A DNA stretch of 21,790 bases from Bacillota bacterium (GTDB lineage: Bacteria > Bacillota > Bacilli > Paenibacillales > NBRC-103111), in contig JAEWIS010000047.1 of the NCBI GenBank assembly GCA_023386955.1, forward strand, positions 1 to 21,790. Reading direction: 5' to 3'. The notes beneath the pieces were generated by a model. That model had not been told where the DNA came from, did not search any database, and worked only from the letters and a program-made list of their open reading frames with translations. Of this stretch, positions 9,360 through 15,889 are shown in pieces (position 1 is the stretch's first letter; each line of letters starts with the position of its first letter). The position numbers and the translations under genes are program-made.

Positions 9360-9651
9360 GGCGTCCGGCCTCTGCGCTCTGTGCGGACGGACAGGGGTGT
9401 CGACCACTGTCCATCACCTGGTTCCCCGGGAGATGGGCGGCAGCCATGAACCCACTGCCCAGCTATGCCATCCGTGCCACAAACAGCTGCATGCGCTTTA
9501 TACCAATGAGGAGCTGGCGGCCCGGCTTTCCAGTATTGCGGCTCTGCAGGCGGATGCACAGATCGGGCGGTATCTGAAATGGATCCGCAAGCAGCCGCCG
9601 GAGACCATTCCCCGGACACGGAAGTCCCGGGCCGTGCGTGGCGGACGATAA
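9340..9651 (+). CDS. HNH-motif zinc protein (putative HNH nuclease), 103 aa
   Basis: The sequence has a CxxC (12-15), a TVHHLVPREMGG segment with the paired histidines (25-26), and a second CxxC followed by His (LCHPCHKQLH, 43-51). This is the treble-clef pattern of small HNH proteins widespread in bacteria; the cysteines bind zinc and the HH pair would be catalytic. DNA cleavage is inferred from the family; no substrate is known. The ATG at 9340 has GGGAGG 6 bp upstream. An in-frame ATG at 9334 touches that site directly. It overlaps the secreted-protein gene by 20 bp. Confidence 0.85.
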   Translation: MHPPDNKASGLCALCGRTGVSTTVHHLVPREMGGSHEPTAQLCHPCHKQLHALYTNEELAARLSSIAALQADAQIGRYLKWIRKQPPETIPRTRKSRAVRGGR

Positions 9652-9652
9652 G

Positions 9653-9672
9653 GAGTGGAGTTTTCCCCACTC
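9653..9672. terminator. Weak hairpin between convergent genes
   Basis: GAGTGG pairs with CCACTC around an 8-nt loop in the 28-bp gap between two convergent stop codons. There is no clear T run, so terminator function on either strand is uncertain. Confidence 0.3.
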
Positions 9673-9679
9673 GATGGAA

Positions 9680-10702
9680 TTACGCGCCGTGTACCAGCCG
9701 CTGGCGGTCCTCATCCCAGCGCCATACCGGCTCCTCCGCCGCTGCCTTGAGCTGAACCCCTCCCAATATCCGGTCGACGCCGCCCAGCCTGACATAGTCT
9801 GCCTTGCCTGCCAGCACATCCTGGCCGTCCGGGGTCAGATGGACGGTGAAACCCGGCAGGGGCCCCGCATCTCCGTAGCGGGGCAGCTCATCGGGTATAC
9901 TGAGCCGGAGCAGGGGAGCCGGGCCCGAGCCCAGCCGCCGCAGGTATGCCCAAAAGGCCAGATCCCCGATGCCGAAGAGGGAAAGCGGGCCGGTTGCGGC
10001 TTGGAACAGCGGCAGCAGATGGTGGGTTCCGGCGCTGACGGCCTGCAGCGCCGCGCGCTCTACGCACCCCAGTCCGTCTGCCACGGACGGGAAACGGCTC
10101 AGGTGCGCGGCGAAGGCCTCCCGCAGAAAAGGCAGCGCCGCCGTTTCGGCCTGGAGCAGAGCTTCCACCGACCGCGGGTCGGGGGAAGCGTAGGCCTCCC
10201 AGGCCCGGCGGCCCAGCGCCAGCGCTTCTGCGGGGACGGGGCGCCGCCCGGGGTAAAGCGCAGCCAGCTGCTCCGCGGTAAGCTGGCCCAGCCCGTGAAA
10301 CGGCTCGATCCCCGGATACGAGCCGATGGTAACAAGCTGGATGCGGAGGGGCTGTGCGCCGCCCTCCGCATCCAGCCGCGCCAGACGATGCAGCAGGTAC
10401 GCCTGCATCGTCTGATCGAAGAGATCGTGCTCCATCCAGAGCACGATCTCTTCGCCTTGGGCGGCCGCCCGGGCCAGCGCCGCCTCCTGCTCGCCGCAGG
10501 CTCCGGCGAACAGCGCCTGCGGGATGCCATAGGTCTCCTCCATCCAGGCTGCGCGCTTCTCCCGGAAGGCAGGCCCATCCATCTGCGGTGCCACCGGCCC
10601 CTCCGTATAATCCTCCCGCCACGGCAAAACCGTTCCTTCGATCCCGGTTTCCTTCAGCTTTTCCGCCACCGCATCCCCGTTAGTAATATGCAGCACTGTC
10701 AT
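9680..10702 (-). CDS. DUF1835 domain-containing protein, 340 aa
   Basis: The N-terminus, LHITNGDAVAEKL followed by LPWREDYTEGPV, is typical of the DUF1835 family. A further conserved-looking block, IVLWMEHDLFDQ, lies near residues 86-97. No enzymatic activity is established for the family as far as I know. There is no signal peptide or membrane segment. The second half is Ala/Leu/Arg-rich and ends with a part resembling a winged-helix-like C-terminal domain (GFTVHLTPDGQDVLAG), a weak guess. The start has GGAAGGGAG about 6 bp upstream and TATAAT (10735-10740) further up. It is a single-gene unit convergent with the HNH gene. Confidence 0.85.
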   Translation of the reverse strand: MTVLHITNGDAVAEKLKETGIEGTVLPWREDYTEGPVAPQMDGPAFREKRAAWMEETYGIPQALFAGACGEQEAALARAAAQGEEIVLWMEHDLFDQTMQAYLLHRLARLDAEGGAQPLRIQLVTIGSYPGIEPFHGLGQLTAEQLAALYPGRRPVPAEALALGRRAWEAYASPDPRSVEALLQAETAALPFLREAFAAHLSRFPSVADGLGCVERAALQAVSAGTHHLLPLFQAATGPLSLFGIGDLAFWAYLRRLGSGPAPLLRLSIPDELPRYGDAGPLPGFTVHLTPDGQDVLAGKADYVRLGGVDRILGGVQLKAAAEEPVWRWDEDRQRLVHGA

Positions 10703-10734
10703 GCACTCCCTTCCTGATTCCTCACTCTACCCCC

Positions 10735-10740
10735 ATTATA
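10735..10740 (-). promoter_or_regulatory. Probable -10 of the DUF1835 gene
   Basis: TATAAT on the minus strand, 32 bp upstream of the start codon. No good -35 is present at 16-18 bp (nearest ATGTTT), so only the -10 is called. Confidence 0.45.
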
Positions 10741-10810
10741 TCCCATGTTGCCGAAGGAAACATACATTCGCCTAAATTTATTGCCATTCTTGCCATCCGC
10801 CAAGGTATGA

Positions 10811-10844
10811 TAAAAAGCCGGGACCCTTTTTGCGGTTCCCGGCT
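10811..10844 (-). terminator. Terminator of the Gld-like ABC operon
   Basis: The 8-bp stem AGCCGGGA/TCCCGGCT with a 13-nt loop is followed by TTTTTA on the minus strand. It lies 26 bp after the DUF4340 gene stop. Confidence 0.9.
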
Positions 10845-10870
10845 GAACGGTCTTTTGGTGTTAAGTGCTG

Positions 10871-11842
10871 CTATTGGCCCGACGGGGCAGGTGAGGCGCT
10901 GGCCGGCGCAGGGCTGGCCTCGGCGGGCTTCGCCGTTAACAGCTCCTTTATTCTGGTGGCCACCGCGTCCATATCGGAAGCACTGAGAGCAAAGGCGAAG
11001 GCGCCGTCTGTTTTGGCCACCCGGACCAGTTGGTTGTCGATTTTGCCTTCATATACTAGGGGTGTCCCCTCGGTTTGCGTAACGGTCACCTTCAGCTCGG
11101 GGGCGGTCCAGTCCACCTCCGACCGTTTTTTGGGGAGGCGGTCTGTGGACAGGAAGATCAGCTGATCCAGCACTCCGCTGCCCTCCTCCGGCTTCAGCTC
11201 CTTGTCGCCCAGCTTCCAGGCGGATTCGTACGCTTTTTTGGCCGGGTCAGATTTGGCCAGGGTCCATGTTTCCCCCTTCCACTCCAGAGTCAGGGCGGTA
11301 ACCTTGTCGTACTCCACCTTGAACACGGATTTATCCAGGAGATCCTCGGCGGTTTTGCTGATGTTGGTGAGTTTGGTATCGTCCGCTTCATATACTGTGT
11401 TGGCGTCGCCGGTCTTCATATAGGTAGTCCCGGCCACCGGCAGCGGGTTGCCGATCAGCACCGTCTTTTTGCTGCCGTCTGCCAAAACAGCTTCCACCTG
11501 CTGCAGCGGTTGGTCCAGACCGAATTCCCCCAGGTTGGCAGGAGCTTCGTCCACAATCCCCTTCACCGTCAGCGTTGCCAGAGATTCCGCCACCGCATCC
11601 GCCGCATACGATTCCACGGGATACGTCTCCGGCGCGGTCATTTCCCAGCCGCCTGCGGTCCGCTTCAGTTGCACGGCGTTGGCCCCGGTGCCCAGCTTCA
11701 GCTCCTTCACGTCGGCGCTTTTTACGGCGAACAGCTCCTGATCCGTCTTGACCTCTTCCTTAAAGAAGTTTTCGCTCTTGGCGTAGGCATAACCGCCGAT
11801 GAGGACGGCCAGGAGGATCAATGTGGGCAGAAATTTCTTCAT
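10871..11842 (-). CDS. DUF4340 domain-containing membrane-anchored protein
   Basis: The 323-aa protein has one N-terminal membrane segment (FLPTLILLAVLIGGYAYA) and a long extracytoplasmic region of DUF4340 type. This region has repeated small beta units (ELKLGTGANAVQLKR, WEMTAP, LGEFGLDQP, KKTVLIGNP, VYEADD). It ends in a Pro/Ala/Ser-rich tail. DUF4340 proteins usually sit next to GldG-like auxiliary ABC components, as here. The start at 11842 overlaps the gldG stop by 4 bp (ATGA), with GGAGGAG just upstream. A start at 11860 would extend into gldG and has no ribosome binding site. The likely role is an extracytoplasmic partner of the ABC system; its substrate is unknown. Confidence 0.88.
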   Translation of the reverse strand: MKKFLPTLILLAVLIGGYAYAKSENFFKEEVKTDQELFAVKSADVKELKLGTGANAVQLKRTAGGWEMTAPETYPVESYAADAVAESLATLTVKGIVDEAPANLGEFGLDQPLQQVEAVLADGSKKTVLIGNPLPVAGTTYMKTGDANTVYEADDTKLTNISKTAEDLLDKSVFKVEYDKVTALTLEWKGETWTLAKSDPAKKAYESAWKLGDKELKPEEGSGVLDQLIFLSTDRLPKKRSEVDWTAPELKVTVTQTEGTPLVYEGKIDNQLVRVAKTDGAFAFALSASDMDAVATRIKELLTAKPAEASPAPASASPAPSGQ

Positions 11843-13242
11843 CCTTTTCTCCTCCTCCACCAGACTGCTCCCCCTGCCGCCAGGAAGGCCAGCGGGAAGA
11901 CGGCGATGGTTCCCCAGAAGATCATCTTTTGCTTGGACATGGAAATGTAAACCTGCTCCGGCGCCGCTTCCTCTCTCGGCCGGATGGTCACCACATCCTT
12001 CTGCTCATTGAGCCAGCCGGCACTATTCAGGGCAAAATCCCGGTTGCTCTGCTCTGCGATCCAGTCGTCCCGCAGGAACATGCCGTTGCCGATAACCACC
12101 GCCTTGGGTTTGTCGTCCTGAGTGGTGACTGCATAAGCCAGATCCAGCGGGCCTGTCAGGTCGCCATCGGTTTTTTTGATGGTGTCCTGGGTTAACTGGG
12201 TATTGGCCGAGGTAAAGGGCGCCAGATTCTTCTTGCCATAACCGGCATCGCTGGTCCGCAGCAGGGCGCTGAGCTTATAATCGGCGAAATCCTTCACCGT
12301 AGACAGAGACATCGCTGCCGGGAGAGCAACAATGGCCCGCTGCTCCTCCAGCTTGGTCACAATGTCGTGATAGCCGTACTGGGGCACGATGGTCAAGGGG
12401 TTAGCGGACAAGGTTTTGGCGGACTCAATGACAAGGGCGTTGTCATTTTGCACCCCGACGGCAGACAGCACCTTGCTCCAGTTGGTCCACTTCGCCATCT
12501 CATCGGCCAGTCCCACCGCCAAATAGAGCTTGCCTTTATTTTTGACAAAATCGGTAATCAGCGTGGCCTCCTGCTCGGTGGCGTCCTTTTGCGGAGCCAG
12601 AATAATCAGGGTCTCCGCATCCTCCGGGATAGCCCCTGCCGAAAACAGATTGAGCTCCTTGATTTGCATACCTTCATTCTCCAGCCCGCTCTTGAAGGCG
12701 GAGGCGTCGGAGAGGGTCACCTCATTATGTCCGGTGATGGCGTAGGCGATATGCTTTTGCCCGGAGGTCAGATCCACCAGCGCCTGGGTGAACTTCGCTT
12801 CCCCACTGAAGGTATAGGTGGTCTGCTGGGAGCCGTAGCCGAACAGCTCGGAGCTGGTGACGCTTTTGGTTTTGCCGCCGCTCTCAAAAATAATGGTGCC
12901 GTACGAGCCGATCTCATATTTTTGCGCTAGGGAAGGGTTCTTCTTGGGGTCTACTTCCTCCCAGGTGAACTTGCCGCTGCGCTTCTGGTATTCATCCAGC
13001 AGATCCTTAATCTGGCGGCTGACCACCCCTTGGCCCGGATCGGTAAACGCAATGGCATGAACGTCCTGCTCCAGATTCTTCAGGGTGGTGATGGTTTTAT
13101 CGGACAGGGTGAATTTTTTGTTGGCGGTCAAATCCCACTGGGCCCCCTTCAAGGAGTGCAGGAAGATGGTGAGCAGGATAAATATGCCCACCACCGCCAA
13201 TGACAGAACGGCGGCGTTAGCGCCTTTGATCCAATTTTTCAC
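11839..13242 (-). CDS. GldG-like ABC auxiliary protein
   Basis: The 467-aa protein has a membrane segment at each end (about 12-32 and 440-460) with a ~400-residue extracytoplasmic part between. The sequence just after the first segment (WDLTANKKFTLSDKTITTLKNL) is typical of GldG-like auxiliary proteins of ABC-2 systems, as are the LLDEYQKRSGKFTWEEVDP region and the VDLTSGQKHIAYAITGHNE region. In Bacteroidetes, GldA/F/G is linked to gliding. In Firmicutes the same arrangement is common but its substrate is not known. The GTG start has TAGGAGGA 8 bp upstream. It lies 65 bp after gldF with a hairpin in the gap, and overlaps DUF4340 downstream. Confidence 0.9.
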   Translation of the reverse strand: MKNWIKGANAAVLSLAVVGIFILLTIFLHSLKGAQWDLTANKKFTLSDKTITTLKNLEQDVHAIAFTDPGQGVVSRQIKDLLDEYQKRSGKFTWEEVDPKKNPSLAQKYEIGSYGTIIFESGGKTKSVTSSELFGYGSQQTTYTFSGEAKFTQALVDLTSGQKHIAYAITGHNEVTLSDASAFKSGLENEGMQIKELNLFSAGAIPEDAETLIILAPQKDATEQEATLITDFVKNKGKLYLAVGLADEMAKWTNWSKVLSAVGVQNDNALVIESAKTLSANPLTIVPQYGYHDIVTKLEEQRAIVALPAAMSLSTVKDFADYKLSALLRTSDAGYGKKNLAPFTSANTQLTQDTIKKTDGDLTGPLDLAYAVTTQDDKPKAVVIGNGMFLRDDWIAEQSNRDFALNSAGWLNEQKDVVTIRPREEAAPEQVYISMSKQKMIFWGTIAVFPLAFLAAGGAVWWRRRKG

Positions 13243-13259
13243 AGTTGTATCCTCCTAAA

Positions 13260-13281
13260 AGTTTTCGCAGGAGCGAAAACT
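13260..13281 (-). promoter_or_regulatory. Hairpin in front of gldG with a CUCCU loop
   Basis: The perfect 8-bp stem AGTTTTCG/CGAAAACT has the 6-nt loop CTCCTG on the transcribed strand. It is followed 3 nt later by the gldG ribosome binding site AGGAGG. The loop is complementary to that site. It could tune gldG translation or act as a weak attenuator; function is inferred. Confidence 0.5.
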
Positions 13282-13307
13282 GGCTTCGTAAGCATCTGCT
13301 CCATCCT

Positions 13308-14018
13308 CTATCTCCAGCGTTTGCGCTCCAGCACCTGAATGCTCAGCACCAGGAACATGGCCACCATCGTCACATAGAACAGCACGTCCGGCAGGTCAAA
13401 GATCCCCTTCTGTAAGTTGGTTAGCCGCTGGACGATGGAGAATTGTGTGAAGATATCCCGGGCGGAGGAGAACAGGCTGTAGCCCAGCCAGTCAATAACC
13501 CACAGCAACAGCAGCATGGCAAACGCCGCAATGCCCGCAATCATCTGATGCGAGGACAGGGACGAGCAGAACAGCCCAACGGCCATCATGGCCGCTCCCA
13601 GGAGGAACAGGCTCAGGTATGACAGCCACAGGACCGGCTGGTCCAACGAACCGTAGGTGCCCATAATCGCCGGATACAGGAGGCTGAAGACTACCAGCAG
13701 GAAGTGCACCAGCAAAGCGGCCAGATACTTGCCCATGACGATCTCCGTCAGGCTGGCCGGCGAGGTGAGCAAGAGCTCATCCGTTCCCTGGCGCAGCTCC
13801 TCGGACACCAGGCGCATGGTGAGGAGGGGAATCACGAACAGATAGAACAGGATCATATTGGACATCAAGGGACGCATATCCACGGTGAAGGAGGAGAGAA
13901 AATCATTGGCAAAGAAAAACCCCGCCAACAAGAAGTAAAAGGCAAACGCTACATATGCCACCGGGGAATAAAAGTACATTTGGAGCTCCTTGCGGCAAAT
14001 CGCCCAGGTTCTACGCAC
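13308..14018 (-). CDS. ABC-2 type permease (GldF-like)
   Basis: The 236-aa integral membrane protein has six hydrophobic segments (about 18-38, 55-75, 100-120, 130-152, 160-180, 210-230). It starts with WAICRKELQMYFYSPVAYV, typical of ABC-2/GldF permeases, and has the family's RLVSEELRQGTDELLLTSP cytoplasmic loop. It is the membrane channel partner of the ATPase encoded just upstream. The GTG start overlaps the ATPase stop by 8 bp and has AAGGAGG 8 bp upstream. Export is the usual direction for this family; the substrate is unknown. Confidence 0.92.
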   Translation of the reverse strand: MRRTWAICRKELQMYFYSPVAYVAFAFYFLLAGFFFANDFLSSFTVDMRPLMSNMILFYLFVIPLLTMRLVSEELRQGTDELLLTSPASLTEIVMGKYLAALLVHFLLVVFSLLYPAIMGTYGSLDQPVLWLSYLSLFLLGAAMMAVGLFCSSLSSHQMIAGIAAFAMLLLLWVIDWLGYSLFSSARDIFTQFSIVQRLTNLQKGIFDLPDVLFYVTMVAMFLVLSIQVLERKRWR

Positions 14019-15087
14019 GGCTGTCGCCTCCTTCCCCTGCTTCGGTCTCCTCTTCGGCTTTATCCTCGTCTGAACGATTCTCAGCCGGTTCTACCGTCTG
14101 CGGCACAGCCCCATCCTCACGAATCACGACGGATGGATCCTGGCTGGTCAATTGCAGGAAGATATCCTCGAGGCTGAGATTCTCCCGTTTCATCTCAAGA
14201 ATGGGAAGCCCCAGCTCCGCCATGCGGAAGAAGATGGCCTCCCGGATATCCGTGCGGTCCCGGGCGGATACCAGAAGCGAGGAGGTTTCGCTGCTTGCTT
14301 CCTGCCCTGGAGCAGACGGCTCCCGGAGCTTGACGGCCTCCACCTGGGGCAGCAAGGCCAGCTCCCGCAGGATATGCTCCCGCTCGCCCCGGATCTCCAG
14401 GGAAACCTGGAACCTGCTCTCCATTTGCCCGCCCAGCTCTTCGGGATTGCCGTCCAACACAATCTGACCCTGGTTAATGATCAGGACACGGTTGCACAGG
14501 GTGTTCACTTCGGGCAAAATGTGGGTGCTGAGCAGGACGGTATGCTTTTCCCCCAGCTCCTTGATCAGCTGGCGGATTTCGATAATTTGCTTGGGGTCCA
14601 GACCGGAGGTAGGCTCATCGAGAATCAGCAGATCAGGCTGATGCAGAATGGCCTGGGCCAGACCCAGCCGCTGCCGGTAGCCTTTGGACAACCCCTTGAT
14701 GATCTGCTTCTCTCTCCCCTTTAACCCCAGCTTCTCCACCGCTTCCCCGATGCGGATTCGCTGCTCCCGGATGGGAATGTCCCGCAGATCGGCGACAAAC
14801 TTCAAGTAAGCGCCTACGGACATCTCGGGATACAAAGGCGGTGTTTCCGGCAGATAGCCGATTTTGCGGCGCGCCTTCTTGGGATGTTCGGCCATGGACA
14901 GGCCATCCACCAGAATTTTCCCCTTGGTCGGGTTCAGATACCCGGTAATCATCCGCATGGTGGTGGTTTTGCCGGCCCCGTTGGGCCCGAGAAAACCGAC
15001 GATTTCCCCACGGCTCATGGAGAAATCCATATGGCGGACGCCGCGCTGGTTTTCGTACATTTTGCTGACCTCGCGCACTTCTAACAC
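14011..15087 (-). CDS. ABC transporter ATPase (GldA-like)
   Basis: The 358-aa protein has a complete nucleotide-binding domain: Walker A GPNGAGKT (34-41), a signature-type LSKGYRQR (133-140), Walker B LLILDEP (153-159) and switch His189 (STH). After ~220 it has a regulatory extension and an acidic, low-complexity tail of about 50 residues rich in Glu, Asp and Ala. It powers the permease encoded next. The start is taken as GTG at 15087, with GGGGGG about 7 bp upstream and the usual LEVREVSK beginning. An in-frame TTG at 15102 overlaps that site and is unlikely. It is the first gene of the four-gene operon. Confidence 0.92.
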   Translation of the reverse strand: MLEVREVSKMYENQRGVRHMDFSMSRGEIVGFLGPNGAGKTTTMRMITGYLNPTKGKILVDGLSMAEHPKKARRKIGYLPETPPLYPEMSVGAYLKFVADLRDIPIREQRIRIGEAVEKLGLKGREKQIIKGLSKGYRQRLGLAQAILHQPDLLILDEPTSGLDPKQIIEIRQLIKELGEKHTVLLSTHILPEVNTLCNRVLIINQGQIVLDGNPEELGGQMESRFQVSLEIRGEREHILRELALLPQVEAVKLREPSAPGQEASSETSSLLVSARDRTDIREAIFFRMAELGLPILEMKRENLSLEDIFLQLTSQDPSVVIREDGAVPQTVEPAENRSDEDKAEEETEAGEGGDSRA

Positions 15088-15102
15088 TTGGTTACCCCCC
15101 AA

Positions 15103-15264
15103 ATATTCGAATGTTTTGACTTACACGTTTTGAGGCTTAGGCAAATTCAATATACGTATCGAACTCTAAACGCAGCTTAAAAAAATCTGAAAGCAAGCTT
15201 AAAAATATGTGTCTAATTTGTGACAATCAGTGATGTCCGTCTATCGTTTATGCGCGGTGTTTGT
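15103..15264. other. A/T-rich upstream region of the ABC operon
   Basis: It lies between the ATPase start and the hairpin array. On the minus strand there are weak -10-like hexamers (TATATT near 15170) but no convincing -35 at the right distance, so no promoter is called. No coding potential is seen. Confidence 0.5.
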
Positions 15265-15772
15265 AATAGCGGAATCCATTCTTCCGCTATTTAGGCGTTA
15301 CCGCAGGTTTGGTGCCTATAGCAGGAGTCTAATCTCCGCTATCGCCCGCCAAATGGGGACATGGGGAGAAAAACCACGGCAATAACGGAAGAGCCGCCGC
15401 CTCTATTTTCCATCTGCCGCCCTTTTTGTGGTAGATAGCGGAATCCCCCCTTCCCCTATTGGGCGAATCTCCAACCTCTTATCTCCTGTCTTGTATGCGC
15501 CAGGTTTCCATAATCGGCCAATTTGGCTGGAAACTGTCCCGCGGCGGGTTTTGTACCAATCAGGAGTTGCACCAATCCGAAAATAACGGAAGCGATCTTC
15601 CGCTATTCCACCGCCGGAGTGTTATCCCCTCCCGATAGCGGAAGCTGTTTTCCGTTATTCTGGTGCTGACCCGGCTCACAGACATCAGAAGGGCATGTTA
15701 ACGGAAATCCCTTTCCGTTATCTGCCTGTCAGCTCCGGCCGATAAGCAATTAGCGGAAAAACCTTTCCGCTA
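15265..15772. repeat. Array of short palindromic (hairpin) repeats
   Basis: Arms close to ATARCGGAA and TTCCGYTAT, with loops of 4-7 nt, recur at 15265-15291, 15318-15342 (variant AGCAGGAG), 15435-15459, 15582-15607, 15635-15658, 15699-15720 and 15751-15772. A decayed half-copy lies near 15381-15407. Successive centres are mostly 52-64 bp apart. Stem changes are partly compensated: AGC/GCT in the first and last copies, AAC/GTT at 15699, a G-U pair at 15635. The spacers between repeats share no obvious sequence. It is not a CRISPR array, since repeats are short, self-complementary and variable. No open frame is credible. Function is unknown. Confidence 0.85.
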
Positions 15773-15833
15773 TGACGCCCTTTTCCCAGAGGCCGGCTGT
15801 AGAGCTGCCCGGTTCCGCTTGTCCCACCAGTAA

Positions 15834-15881
15834 ATAAAAAAAGACTGCCCCTCCGCCACACTACGGCGTTGAGACAGTCTT
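15834..15881 (-). terminator. Terminator after the U32 gene
   Basis: The 7-bp outer stem AAGACTG/CAGTCTT, with an inner CGCC/GGCG stem, is followed by a T7 run on the minus strand. It is 9 bp beyond the stop codon. Confidence 0.9.
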
Positions 15882-15889
15882 ACTGTTTT

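Noticed and set aside
15265..15772. CRISPR array
   Set aside because: The repeats are 22-27 bp palindromes that vary in stem and loop, spacing is irregular, spacer sizes vary, and no cas gene is in the window.
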